A stretch of 64,000 nt of DNA, taken from Rhodococcus sp. P1Y. Its GTDB lineage: Bacteria > Actinomycetota > Actinomycetes > Mycobacteriales > Mycobacteriaceae. The first letter of the stretch is position 1, and the number at the start of each line of letters is the position of its first letter. Below, one piece after another: positions 28,133 to 36,268 of this stretch. The notes under the pieces were generated by a model. That model did no database searches. It was not told the origin of the DNA and worked only from the letters and a program-made list of their open reading frames with translations. The stretch is from positions 1,302,001-1,366,000 of the forward strand of contig NZ_CP032762.1 of NCBI RefSeq assembly GCF_003641205.1, written 5' to 3'. The position numbers and the translations under genes are program-made.

Positions 28133-28507
28133 GTGGCGAAGCAAGTTATCTATGAATTGGTCGATGACGTCGATGGCACCTCGATCGACGAGGGACAGGG
28201 CGAATCGATCGAGTTTTCGTTGGACGGCGTCGATTACGTGATCGACCTGAAGAGTAAGAACGCCAACGAATTTCGGAAGAAAATCGAGTACTACGTCGGA
28301 TTTGCCACCCGGGTCGGCGGACGCAAGCGCAAAGCGACTCCTGTGGGAGCCGTGCAGGCACCTGCCTCGCAGCCGGCTTCGACCACCAAGCGCGACCCCG
28401 CTCAGACACGTGCAATCCGCCAGTGGGCGGCGGACAGCGGCTACGAAATCAACGATCGTGGACGCATCCCCGCCGAGATCGTCGAGGCATACGAAGCCGC
28501 AAACTGA
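28133..28507 (+). CDS. lsr2: Lsr2 nucleoid-associated protein
   Basis: A 124-residue H-NS-like xenogeneic silencer. GTG start gives MAKQVIYELVDDVDGTSIDE; the N-terminal dimerisation domain (1-60) is followed by a flexible linker and a C-terminal AT-hook-like domain with RAIRQWAADSGYEINDRGRI, where NDRGRI is the RGR minor-groove clamp. It coats AT-rich, often horizontally acquired DNA. GAAAGG lies upstream. The gene ends at a strong hairpin. Confidence 0.97.
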   Translation: MAKQVIYELVDDVDGTSIDEGQGESIEFSLDGVDYVIDLKSKNANEFRKKIEYYVGFATRVGGRKRKATPVGAVQAPASQPASTTKRDPAQTRAIRQWAADSGYEINDRGRIPAEIVEAYEAAN

Positions 28508-28512
28508 CTTCT

Positions 28513-28545
28513 CTCGGGCCGGCACCGACGCGATGCCGGCCCGAG
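28513..28545 (+). terminator. lsr2 terminator hairpin
   Basis: A 12-base arm CTCGGGCCGGCA pairs exactly with TGCCGGCCCGAG across a nine-base loop, followed by AATTGTCTGTT, five bases after the lsr2 stop. Confidence 0.85.
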
Positions 28546-28632
28546 AATTGTCTGTTGCCCGGCGGCGTAACGTTCGATCCACCGAATCCGACGTGATGTC
28601 TACGACGACCCCGAGGATAGGTGTGGCGAGAC

Positions 28633-28911
28633 ATGAAACGACGCATTGCAGTCTTGACAGGTTTGATGGCGTTGCCGATAGCGGTGGGAGCGACCGTCGG
28701 AGTCGGTACCGCCAATGCCGATCAATGGCACTACGGTCCGGTCTATCGCTCCGAGTTTTCGGGTGAGGGCGGACAATACTTCTGCAACAAAGCGCTGGCG
28801 TTGGAACAGGCCTCGCAGTCCATTGTCATCGTGCCGTGTACCAACGAAGCGAACACCGACGTCTGGTACCGAATTGTGCTCAATCCTTACAACTGGGGTT
28901 GGAGCGGCTGA
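28633..28911 (+). CDS. small secreted protein
   Basis: A 92-residue protein. Signal peptide MKRRIAVLTGLMALPIAVGA onwards ends at TANA/DQW near residue 32, giving a mature form of about 60 residues with two cysteines (YFCNKAL, VPCTNEA) that could form one disulfide. Tryptophan and tyrosine are enriched (DVWYRIV, NWGWSG). No family recognised. Its 3' end overlaps the end of the convergent acetyltransferase gene by 25 bases. Confidence 0.7.
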   Translation: MKRRIAVLTGLMALPIAVGATVGVGTANADQWHYGPVYRSEFSGEGGQYFCNKALALEQASQSIVIVPCTNEANTDVWYRIVLNPYNWGWSG

Positions 28912-29513
28912 GGATCGTCGCGCAACCGGCTGTGAACGTGCATGTCGTGCCAGCCGTCCGCGTGCCTGGCCGACTGCCGCCGGATCCCCTCCGCGATGAA
29001 CCCAGCTTTGTATGCGGCGCGGCAGGACGCGTCGTTCAGCGTGGAATGTTCGAGCTGCAGGCGGGTGAGTCCGACGCAGTCGAAAGCCCATCCGGAGACC
29101 GCGGCCATCGCATTCGGGCAGATCCCGCGCCCGCGCGCCGCGGGCACCATCCAATAGGCAAGATCGGCGACGCCGTCTTGTTTATCGATGGCTTTCAAAG
29201 CTATTCGCCCCAGTAACTCGTCCGAACGTCGGTCGACAATGGCCCACGTGCAGTCGCTGCGTGCGATCCATGCCTCGTGCCATCGGTCGATCCACTGCTC
29301 GGCCTCCGACACCGAATCTGCTCGACGCACATGCCACCGTTGGATCGACGGGTCCTGAAACGCTTCCACGACGCTCGCGGCGTCGTCCGTGCGCCACGGC
29401 CTCAGCGCAGCACAACCCTCGACGTCGAGGGTCGGCTGGACCAGGGCCGCGAGGGCGTCGTCATTGATTGCGGGAGGAGCCAGTTCGGGCACCGCAACAT
29501 ACTGACTCGGCAT
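28887..29513 (-). CDS. GNAT acetyltransferase, RimJ/RimL-like
   Basis: A 208-residue GNAT protein. Family motifs are LRPWRTDDAASVVEAFQDPS, DLAYWMVPAARGRGICPNAM (acetyl-CoA loop) and LTRLQLEHSTLNDASCRAAYKAGF, the pattern of the RimJ/RimL subfamily that acetylates N-terminal amines of ribosomal proteins or small amines. The substrate here is unknown. Start ATG 29513. Confidence 0.82.
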   Translation of the reverse strand: MPSQYVAVPELAPPAINDDALAALVQPTLDVEGCAALRPWRTDDAASVVEAFQDPSIQRWHVRRADSVSEAEQWIDRWHEAWIARSDCTWAIVDRRSDELLGRIALKAIDKQDGVADLAYWMVPAARGRGICPNAMAAVSGWAFDCVGLTRLQLEHSTLNDASCRAAYKAGFIAEGIRRQSARHADGWHDMHVHSRLRDDPQPLQPQL

Positions 29514-29593
29514 CCCGGCCGTCGCAACCGTCTATCTCGTTGTCGGCCAGAAAATCTACCGCCCTATCAGCATTACTGACCCCGTGGTGCGAA

Positions 29594-30463
29594 TCATGCG
29601 GTCCGTGTGACTGGGATCCATAGTTCCCCGGTGCCCGAGCTCCAATCCTCGTTGCTCGCGGTAACCGTGAGGATTTCCGGCCCAGGCACGACCTGATAGG
29701 GGTTCGACGGGAACCACTCGCTGAAGGCGTCGGCCCAGAGTTGTTGCAGTGCTGCGCTGAAATTGTCCTCCGCGCTGGCCTCGAAGACCACCCATTTCGA
29801 CGCTGGAACAGCGAGGGTGTCCCAGCCGTCGTGTTCGGTGGTCGTCGCAACGGCGAAGTAGTAGTCGAACAAACTTCCGTCCTCGCGGTCGGGCGAGAAT
29901 CCGGTGCTGACGAACAGGATTTCTGGTAAGTCGGACACGTCCGCAAGCGCGCGCAACTCCTCGCCTGTTCCGGCGGGCAAGCTCTGGTGGAACTCGGACA
30001 TGGCAGGGTTCGGACCCTGATATTGCAACGGAATGCGAGTCGACCGACCATTGATGTGAATGTCAGGAAGATCCACGATTCTGTATCGCATGGTGCTTCG
30101 CCCTTCGATAGTGAGGTGAAATGACACTGCCTGCTGCGAACGAAGGACTGCACCCGGGCGACGCGCGTGCGACGGCGTCATACCGTTCATCTGCCGGAAG
30201 GCGCGACTGAACGCGTCCCCCGACGAGTACCCGTACTTGGCGGCCACATCGAGCACACCGAGCCCATCGAGAATCTCCGCTGTTGCCAGCGTCATTCGCC
30301 TCGACCGGATGTACTGCGACAGTGACATTCCGGCCAGCGCCGAGAACACGCGTCGGAAGTGATACTCGGAGGTGAGCGTGATCCGCGCTAATTCGTGTGG
30401 GTCGATCTCACCGTCGAGATTGTCCTCGATGTAACCGAGTGCGTCGTTCCACTGCTCGAGCAT
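29594..30463 (-). CDS. AraC regulator with GyrI-like ligand domain
   Basis: A 289-residue regulator. The AraC double HTH is N-terminal (residues 1-105: WNDALGYIEDNLDGEID ... EYHFRRVFSALAGMSLSQYI ... DVAAKYGYSSGDAFSRAFRQ). The C-terminal 150 residues (YRIVDLPDIHINGRSTRIPL through GELWIPV) form a GyrI/SOUL-like small-molecule-binding domain. It is the SoxS/Rob-type arrangement for xenobiotic response. ATG 30463 is preferred by homology to the usual MLEQWNDALGYIE start; an ATG at 30517 adds 18 residues. Confidence 0.85.
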   Translation of the reverse strand: MLEQWNDALGYIEDNLDGEIDPHELARITLTSEYHFRRVFSALAGMSLSQYIRSRRMTLATAEILDGLGVLDVAAKYGYSSGDAFSRAFRQMNGMTPSHARRPGAVLRSQQAVSFHLTIEGRSTMRYRIVDLPDIHINGRSTRIPLQYQGPNPAMSEFHQSLPAGTGEELRALADVSDLPEILFVSTGFSPDREDGSLFDYYFAVATTTEHDGWDTLAVPASKWVVFEASAEDNFSAALQQLWADAFSEWFPSNPYQVVPGPEILTVTASNEDWSSGTGELWIPVTRTA

Positions 30464-30553
30464 GTCCGTGGGCACCTTCTTTCGTTCGACCGCAACGATA
30501 TGGGCGGGCACCAACATGATTCTCGACTATTCCTGCCGCGAATAGTCGGCCCG

Positions 30554-30994
30554 TCACCAATGCCACGCCTGGCCCCCGACGTTCTCGATGGTGCGCTGCA
30601 GGACTCGGATGGTCGTGACGAAGTCCTCCTCGGTAATTCCTTGCATGCGTTCTGTCTGCAGATCGCGCTGGACCGCTGCCGCGCGGTCGAATTGTTCGGC
30701 GCCTGCATCGGTGAATCTCAGGCGCGAATCGATCTGCTGGATCCAGCCTTTCGCGGTCGCCGTGTCGACTGCGTCGACGATCGCCTCGGGGGTGTCGTTG
30801 TGTCCTAATTTCTCGATCACTTCGGTGCTGTCGACTCCGCTGGGTGACAGCGAAAGCTGATGCAGAAGCCATGATTCGGGTTGGGTGATACCGACGTCGT
30901 GCAATGCGCCGCGAATGCGCGCACCGACAGCCTCGCTCGCGCGGCGAGTCCAAAATCCGATGGGTTGACGCTCTGGTGGTTGCATTGGCTTCAT
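30554..30994 (-). CDS. MarR-type winged-helix regulator
   Basis: A 146-residue protein. The central winged helix runs through WLLHQLSLSPSGVDSTEVIE ... TPEAIVDAVDTATAKGWIQQ ... RLRFTDAGAEQFDRAAAVQR. N- and C-terminal helices (RASEAVGARIRGALHDVG; VTTIRVLQRTIENVGGQAW) would make the dimer, as in MarR proteins. Target and ligand are unknown. It lies 32 bases downstream of the methyltransferase gene on the same strand. Confidence 0.75.
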   Translation of the reverse strand: MKPMQPPERQPIGFWTRRASEAVGARIRGALHDVGITQPESWLLHQLSLSPSGVDSTEVIEKLGHNDTPEAIVDAVDTATAKGWIQQIDSRLRFTDAGAEQFDRAAAVQRDLQTERMQGITEEDFVTTIRVLQRTIENVGGQAWHW

Positions 30995-31026
30995 GGATTC
31001 ACGTAGAACCGAAACCATACTCGAGG

Positions 31027-31620
31027 TCAAGAGCGCACGGCGACGATCGCGCCGTGAGGCCGGTATCCGACGCCGGTGCGGGTGTGGGTTTCGACGACCT
31101 CGAATCCCGCGTCGATCACACGTGCGCTCAACTCTGGAACGGGCCATCGGTACGCGGTGACGACCTTGTGATCGAACGGTTCGAGTACCGGTGATTCGAA
31201 AAACCCGATCACCAGTGAACCACCTGGTCGCAGGGCGCGTGCGAATTCCTTCAGGGGGACGTGCACTGAGCCGGGGGTGTGGTGGATGAGTGAGTACCAG
31301 GACAATATTCCTGCGATGGAGCCAGATGCTGCATCGAGGTTCTCGGCTGTACCGACGTCGAACCGGCAATCCGGATGCGCGGTGTGGGCGTGCTCGATGA
31401 ATGCGGGCGTCGGATCGATCCCGCGGACATCGCATCCACGCGCGGCGAGATAGTCGGTCCACTGACCAGGCCCGCAGCCGACGTCGATGACAGGGCCGTC
31501 AATTGCCGTCGCCCACTGCGTGACGAGGTGCAGGTCGGACGGGTGAGCCGAGTCGATCGAACCCAGCAGCCGCGAGTACTCCTCAGCGCGGTTGGAGTAT
31601 GCGGTGCGAACTTCGTCCAT
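31027..31620 (-). CDS. class I SAM-dependent methyltransferase
   Basis: A 197-residue enzyme. The SAM-binding motif I VIDVGCGPGQWTDYLAARG is near residue 45, motif II is VRGIDPTPAFIEHA, and LSWYSLIHHTPG sits at the motif III position. EFARALRPGGSLVIGF follows, typical of UbiE/biotin-type methyltransferases. Substrate unknown. ATG 31620. It is divergent from the phosphotransferase-like gene (gap 32 bases). Confidence 0.88.
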   Translation of the reverse strand: MDEVRTAYSNRAEEYSRLLGSIDSAHPSDLHLVTQWATAIDGPVIDVGCGPGQWTDYLAARGCDVRGIDPTPAFIEHAHTAHPDCRFDVGTAENLDAASGSIAGILSWYSLIHHTPGSVHVPLKEFARALRPGGSLVIGFFESPVLEPFDHKVVTAYRWPVPELSARVIDAGFEVVETHTRTGVGYRPHGAIVAVRS

Positions 31621-31652
31621 GAAACGACAATAGTGTTGGTTACCCTCGGGGC

Positions 31653-32585
31653 ATGCTGCCAGTCGGGTTGTCCATGCTGTGGGAGTCGGTGGATCCCACA
31701 GATGCACTGCGCGAACGGTTCGGCTTCGACAGTCTGGACGCTCTGTCGGAGTGGGTCTCCGCGTCGCTACGTAAGAACTGGGGAATTCGCTCCGGCGAGT
31801 GTTCCCGTGTGGTGATCAGTGATCGGAACGCGATCGTGTGGGTGAGCAGCGACGCCGGCAACCTGGTGGTGAAGTGGTCGTGCGCACGCGACCGCTTCGG
31901 GGCTCTGGAAGCATCGACAGCACTGGTGCGTGTGTGCGCCGACCACGGAGTTCCCGTCGCGGCACCGATCCGAACTGTCGACGGGCTGGACCGGGTGATC
32001 GTCGATGCTCTGTCGGTAACAGTTCAATCGGAACTGATCGGTCACTGGCTCGACGTGACCGACCATGCAGCAGTCTTCTCGGCCGGCGCGAGGTTGGCAG
32101 ACGTGCACCGTGCGCTGGAGGGCGTCCATCGGAATGCCGCGCAGCCCGCCGTCGAACTACGGAGCCGCATCGAAGCATGGCTGGCCGACCGAGACCACGG
32201 CGCCGCACCGGATGCCTCGCGTCGACTCGCGGAATCGATGTCCGATGTACCTGATCTCGGCGACGATGTACAACTGGTCCACAACGATTTTCGTGCTGCC
32301 AACATACTGATTCGGGACTCGGAGGTGGTGGGCGTACTCGACTTCGACGAGGTGGTGCTCGGGCATCGAGTCAACGATCTGGCGAAGGCGTGCACGTACC
32401 TGGGCACATTGTTCACCGACTGGGGTCCGACACCCTCGTCGGTGCAACAGATGCTGCGTGCCGGGTACGAATCGGTCCGTCCCCTTCGGCCCGAAGAAGC
32501 TCGTTGGTTCGAACCGCTCCTGCTGTGGCACGGTCTGCTCGCGATCCCGTGCGAGGACACCGCCGGATGGGCGGCCGCGTTGTGA
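31653..32585 (+). CDS. phosphotransferase/kinase-like protein, APH family
   Basis: A 310-residue protein of the aminoglycoside phosphotransferase fold. The catalytic loop is LVHNDFRAANIL (Brenner motif HxDxxxxN) and the metal motif is GVLDFDEVVLGHR. The N-lobe VVKWSCARDRFG carries the likely ATP lysine. Family members phosphorylate aminoglycosides, choline, homoserine or other alcohols, so resistance cannot be inferred. Its stop overlaps the start of exported-family member C. Confidence 0.82.
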   Translation: MLPVGLSMLWESVDPTDALRERFGFDSLDALSEWVSASLRKNWGIRSGECSRVVISDRNAIVWVSSDAGNLVVKWSCARDRFGALEASTALVRVCADHGVPVAAPIRTVDGLDRVIVDALSVTVQSELIGHWLDVTDHAAVFSAGARLADVHRALEGVHRNAAQPAVELRSRIEAWLADRDHGAAPDASRRLAESMSDVPDLGDDVQLVHNDFRAANILIRDSEVVGVLDFDEVVLGHRVNDLAKACTYLGTLFTDWGPTPSSVQQMLRAGYESVRPLRPEEARWFEPLLLWHGLLAIPCEDTAGWAAAL

Positions 32586-33523
32586 GGCGGGTGTTCTGCG
32601 TTGTGTTGTGCGCGCTGCTGACGACGTCGTGCGGGCATCTACCGTTCTTCGGAGGCGACATCGTGTCCTATCGGCCCGACACTGCCGCATTGGCCGATTC
32701 CGCAGATTGCATGGCCGAGAACGTGTATACCGGCATCACGGGGTTGGGGCCATGGGATACGGCGATCACCGACGATGTACCCGAACCTGGTTATCCACCG
32801 CCGTATTTCGAGCCAGTCGCGATGGCGCGGTGCGAGATCTCCTTGACTGCAGACAACGTAGAGACCCTCGACACTGTACGGCTGGACGGTGATGTCGACG
32901 CCGTTATGGACGCGTTCAGGGTGGACTCGAAGCGCTACTCGGATTTCGTCTCGGCCAGCTGTGCCTACGAGGTATTTCCGCCCGTTGGACTGTGGTTCGT
33001 AAACAAGGCAGGCAAAGCCTTTCGTCCGGTGTGGCCTTCGTCGCCGTGCGGACTTCAGGACGGGCCGCTGGCATCTATGCGCACCTTGGAAGAGGTGTCG
33101 CGGTCGGTGCATGTCACGGGGTACGACGTCGACTACACGGGTTCGTGCGGCGCATCTTTCGACCAGTTTTTCGGGACCACCGACATGGACGTCCAGTCGG
33201 TGGAGATGTATCCGAGCCTGTTCATGCCGACCGACGACGTCGGGTACCTCCAGCTGTGCCGCCACCCGGTGGGTTCGGATGCAAGCGCCCCAATCATTTT
33301 GTCCCAGAACGAGAGTGCAGCGCTGATCGCGGGTGTTGCACAAGCGCCTGTTGCGCAGCCGTGCTCCGCGGTCGCTACCAGTATCGCATCGACGCAGCTG
33401 CGCAGGCCCGACCAGTCGGGTGGGGCGATGGTCGCGTTCGAACTCGACGGCTGTCGCCGAGCATCGGGATTCGGGGCGTACCGAGAGATTCCCGAAAACC
33501 TCGGTGCACTACTCGGTCAGTGA
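32582..33523 (+). CDS. eight-cysteine lipoprotein, family member C
   Basis: A 313-residue predicted lipoprotein. The signal is VRRVFCVVLCALLTTSC with lipobox LTTS/C, then eight further cysteines (ADCMA, ARCE, SASC, SPCG, GSCGA, LQLCRH, QPCSA, DGCRR). The final block VAFELDGCRRASG aligns with VLIELDGCRK of member A and ELQVELDGCRRML of member B. Function unknown. GTG 32582 overlaps the stop of the kinase-like gene; ATG 32567 is a close alternative. Its end overlaps the convergent phosphatase-like gene. Confidence 0.72.
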   Translation: MRRVFCVVLCALLTTSCGHLPFFGGDIVSYRPDTAALADSADCMAENVYTGITGLGPWDTAITDDVPEPGYPPPYFEPVAMARCEISLTADNVETLDTVRLDGDVDAVMDAFRVDSKRYSDFVSASCAYEVFPPVGLWFVNKAGKAFRPVWPSSPCGLQDGPLASMRTLEEVSRSVHVTGYDVDYTGSCGASFDQFFGTTDMDVQSVEMYPSLFMPTDDVGYLQLCRHPVGSDASAPIILSQNESAALIAGVAQAPVAQPCSAVATSIASTQLRRPDQSGGAMVAFELDGCRRASGFGAYREIPENLGALLGQ

Positions 33524-34482
33524 ACCGACACCTCGACGATCAAGCCGTGGTGGTCGGCGCCTTCGATAGTGACCTTTTCGAGCGACCTCGCATCCACGCC
33601 TCGCATCAGGACGTGATCGATCCCGATGATCGCTGGGTAGCTCTTGTCGGTGGGATAGGTAGGCACGATTCCGGATCCCAATTGATCTGCGGCGTCGGAA
33701 TATCCGGCGGCAAGCAGTTCGCGGAACTGCTTGTGCTGGTAGGTCGTGTTGAAGTCGCCGCTGACGACGACGGGAGCACTGCCTGCTGCGAATTCGGTCA
33801 GCTGATCTCGCAGTGTCGCCAGCTCGGCCGTCCACACGTCCGGGGGAGTGATCACCGCCGGACCGGGATGGACCGCTACCAGCGTGAACGGCGTCGTGAA
33901 TCCCACGGTAGCAACCAGATTCGTCGGACCGTAACCGGTGAGTTCACGGGTCTCGGACAGAGGGAATTTGCTGTAGATGCCTGACCCTCCGCCGCCCGCC
34001 TCGTCGGGGATCAGGTACTGGTACGGAAATGTCTCTTCGAGCCCTTGCTCACGGAGTGATTCGACAAGGCTTCCGGTCAGTTCTTGGACGGTGAGCACAT
34101 CGGCGTCGTGCTCACGCGCAGTGTCGACCACGATCGTGGGATCGGCCCGTCCGAACTGGAAGTTGGATTGCATGATCGTCAAGGTCTGGCCGCCGTCCGT
34201 GCTGCCTCCTGCGACGTACAGCGGTGAGATTACCGCTGCGATCACGCCGACGAGGACGACAGACACCGTCACCAGGAACCACCGTCGAAACACCAGCGAG
34301 ACGATCAGTCCCACCACCATCCCGGCGAGCACGAGCGGCACGAAGGATGCCAGAGCGATCAGCGGATTGATCGGTGCGGTCGTGAAGATCGCGGCGACGG
34401 TTGCCGCTCCCACGGCCACACTCACGAACCCTATGAGCTGGGCAATCCTCCGCGCGGGAACGTTGTCCTTGGTGAAACTCAT
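33517..34482 (-). CDS. membrane-anchored endonuclease/exonuclease/phosphatase family protein
   Basis: A 321-residue protein. Two or three N-terminal helices (residues 15-95) precede an exported EEP domain. Motifs: MQSNFQFGRADP (Asn metal ligand), VLTVQELTGS (Glu ligand), VAVHPGP, VVVSGDFNTTYQHKQF (Asp-Asn) and IDHVLMRG ... DHHGLIVEVS (Asp-His pair). It is a metal-dependent phosphodiesterase or nuclease acting outside the membrane; substrates of such actinobacterial proteins are unproven. ATG 34482. Confidence 0.85.
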   Translation of the reverse strand: MSFTKDNVPARRIAQLIGFVSVAVGAATVAAIFTTAPINPLIALASFVPLVLAGMVVGLIVSLVFRRWFLVTVSVVLVGVIAAVISPLYVAGGSTDGGQTLTIMQSNFQFGRADPTIVVDTAREHDADVLTVQELTGSLVESLREQGLEETFPYQYLIPDEAGGGGSGIYSKFPLSETRELTGYGPTNLVATVGFTTPFTLVAVHPGPAVITPPDVWTAELATLRDQLTEFAAGSAPVVVSGDFNTTYQHKQFRELLAAGYSDAADQLGSGIVPTYPTDKSYPAIIGIDHVLMRGVDARSLEKVTIEGADHHGLIVEVSVH

Positions 34483-34544
34483 GGGCAACGGTAACAGCGA
34501 GGAGAGAAGTCCCAGGCTGGGCGGGTCTGTGCTAGCTCTACCGG

Positions 34545-35504
34545 CTACGCAAGCGACGGATACTCAGCGAAAATCTCCACCAGTTCGGCGCCGGTGTAGG
34601 ACCGCTCGGTCATCTGCTCGAAGTCGAGGTGCCCGGATACGGCATGGAACACCTGATCACCCAGCAGACTTCTGTCGCCGGTGCCCCTCGTTGCAACGCT
34701 GACGTCGACGAGATCCTGCCCCGGCTTGCGCGTCCTTCCGGAGCTGGAATGCACGTCGTCGAACTGGCCCGACCGCTCGGAGGTCAACTGGGTTCGCGTC
34801 TGGTAGCGGCCGACGGCACCCAGAACTGGATCGACCAGAGCCGCGAGGTGCGCCTCGATCTCGTCAGCCTCGGCGGGCGTCGCGTAGCACTGGAAGACGA
34901 ACTCGACGACGATCGACTCGTCGAAGGGCTCTGGTGGGTTCGGCGGAAACTCCATCACTCGTGCTGCGTTCACTCCTCGCCCGAGGTCCTCGTCTTTCGT
35001 GTCGACCAGGCAGAGCATTGCGTGACCGTAGAGTCCTGCCAGGCGTGCGTGCGAGGCGAAGATGTCCAGGATCGCTGTTGCCGTAGAGCGGTCGAGCTCG
35101 ATGAGGGCGTCGAAGTTCGCGAAGGCCACTACCGTTCCAGCAGAGGCAGGATCGCTGCCGTAGCTGTAGTCGGCAACGTCGCTGAGAAGATCGTCGAACG
35201 CATCGAGATTGCGACCGTAGTAGCTCGGAAATGACAGCGCCGCAGCGATTGCAGTGTGCATATCACCGACGGTGGCCCAATTGCCGGCGTCGACTGCATG
35301 GACGAGGTAGCCGAGCTCGGCGAGATGGCCGCACGCGGTATCCAGGCTGAACGTGTCGCGGTATCGATGAACTGCGCTGATCTGCAACAACTGCCAGTCG
35401 AAGCCCTGTCGCTGGACATCGAACAGTTCCCGATCGGTGGGGTCGAAAGTGACCGCACGACGCTTGTCGGCGCGGGGCTGATCCTCCCGCGGTGGCATCG
35501 GCAT
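34545..35504 (-). CDS. barstar-family protein with C-terminal extension
   Basis: A 319-residue protein. The barstar fold spans about residues 60-175 with the diagnostic LSFPSYYGRNLDAFDDLLSD helix. The first 60 residues (LFDVQRQGFDWQLLQIS) and the last 140 have no assigned fold. Barstar proteins inhibit barnase-type ribonucleases and act as immunity proteins of polymorphic toxins. No barnase gene is in the window, so it may be an orphan immunity gene. Start ATG 35504. Confidence 0.8.
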   Translation of the reverse strand: MPMPPREDQPRADKRRAVTFDPTDRELFDVQRQGFDWQLLQISAVHRYRDTFSLDTACGHLAELGYLVHAVDAGNWATVGDMHTAIAAALSFPSYYGRNLDAFDDLLSDVADYSYGSDPASAGTVVAFANFDALIELDRSTATAILDIFASHARLAGLYGHAMLCLVDTKDEDLGRGVNAARVMEFPPNPPEPFDESIVVEFVFQCYATPAEADEIEAHLAALVDPVLGAVGRYQTRTQLTSERSGQFDDVHSSSGRTRKPGQDLVDVSVATRGTGDRSLLGDQVFHAVSGHLDFEQMTERSYTGAELVEIFAEYPSLA

Positions 35505-35669
35505 GTACCGAGCATGTCATGCGTCGATGACTCGGAGCCACCCGTTTCAGGGGGCCTGGCCTTGGGCGACGATACCCACATGCTGCCCGTGACGGCCGCG
35601 GTCCGCCAGGCGATCGGCAAGTCCGATGGCGACCAAGTGACGATCCACCTCACCGAACGATGCAGCTGA
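35485..35669 (+). pseudogene. DUF1905 remnant
   Basis: The plus strand encodes DDTHMLPVTAAVRQAIGKSD followed by GDQVTIHLTER, the second half of a DUF1905 domain (usual pattern LPVxKAVRxAxGxxxGDxVxV). The first half of the domain is missing and its place is occupied by the antisense start of the barstar-like gene. I read it as a decayed gene. A live short gene is possible but no start or ribosome site is visible. Confidence 0.55.
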
Positions 35670-35673
35670 CTGC

Positions 35674-36228
35674 TCAGAACCTCTGCACGAATCGATACCA
35701 GTCGCCCTCGTACTCCTTGTATCCGAAGTCGCCGTCGAAACGGGGGTCGCCGAGGTAGGGCGCTCCGTTCGGCAGGTAGGCCAAGCCGATGCCGTCGATC
35801 AACCCGCCTTCGATGAAGAACACGCAACCGCCGTCCATCTTTCGAACCGACTCGATTCTGTACACGCCGATAGTGCGGTTTTCGGTCGCTTCCTGGCACT
35901 CTGCCGCGGCCTCGGTCAACGCACCCTCGCTCAGCGCGAAGGCCACCCGCGATGGCACCGACAGCATCACGAGCCCCAGTGTCGCAACGACAAACACTGG
36001 GGCGGCGGCACTCCATCGCCACGCCCGATACTTGAACCATCCGATCAGCGTGGCGACCAACCACACGGCCCCGAGTATCAACAAAGCCCACCCTGCGAGC
36101 GCGAAGTACACGAAGTCGACCACCGGTGGCATGAACGACCAGAGGACCACCCCGCAGGCCAGCGCGACGAGCACTGCAGTGATTCCGGTGAGCCAGAGCC
36201 ACCACTGCGGACGTGCTCTGTCGGTCAT
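35674..36228 (-). CDS. three-helix membrane protein, family member 1
   Basis: A 184-residue protein of unknown function. Three helices (residues 10-30, 38-60, 78-98) are followed by an outer domain with one Cys pair (AECQEA, GGCVFF) and a C-terminal block IGLAYLPNGAP ... YEGDWYRFV. It is paralogous throughout to the protein encoded at 40633-41196 (same helices, PSRVAFALSEGAL versus PSTVAFAMSKGAL, GDWYRFV versus GDWYEFV). ATG 36228. It is divergent from a multi-helix membrane gene. Confidence 0.75.
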   Translation of the reverse strand: MTDRARPQWWLWLTGITAVLVALACGVVLWSFMPPVVDFVYFALAGWALLILGAVWLVATLIGWFKYRAWRWSAAAPVFVVATLGLVMLSVPSRVAFALSEGALTEAAAECQEATENRTIGVYRIESVRKMDGGCVFFIEGGLIDGIGLAYLPNGAPYLGDPRFDGDFGYKEYEGDWYRFVQRF

Positions 36229-36268
36229 CTTCACACTCTTGCACACGCTGTGTGACAAAGTTGTTGAT

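Noticed and set aside
27871..28155. Frame of about 94 codons upstream of lsr2 (MSVSRFMSSIV...)
   Set aside because: No ribosome site, AT-rich upstream region, overlaps the lsr2 start, and no recognisable domain.
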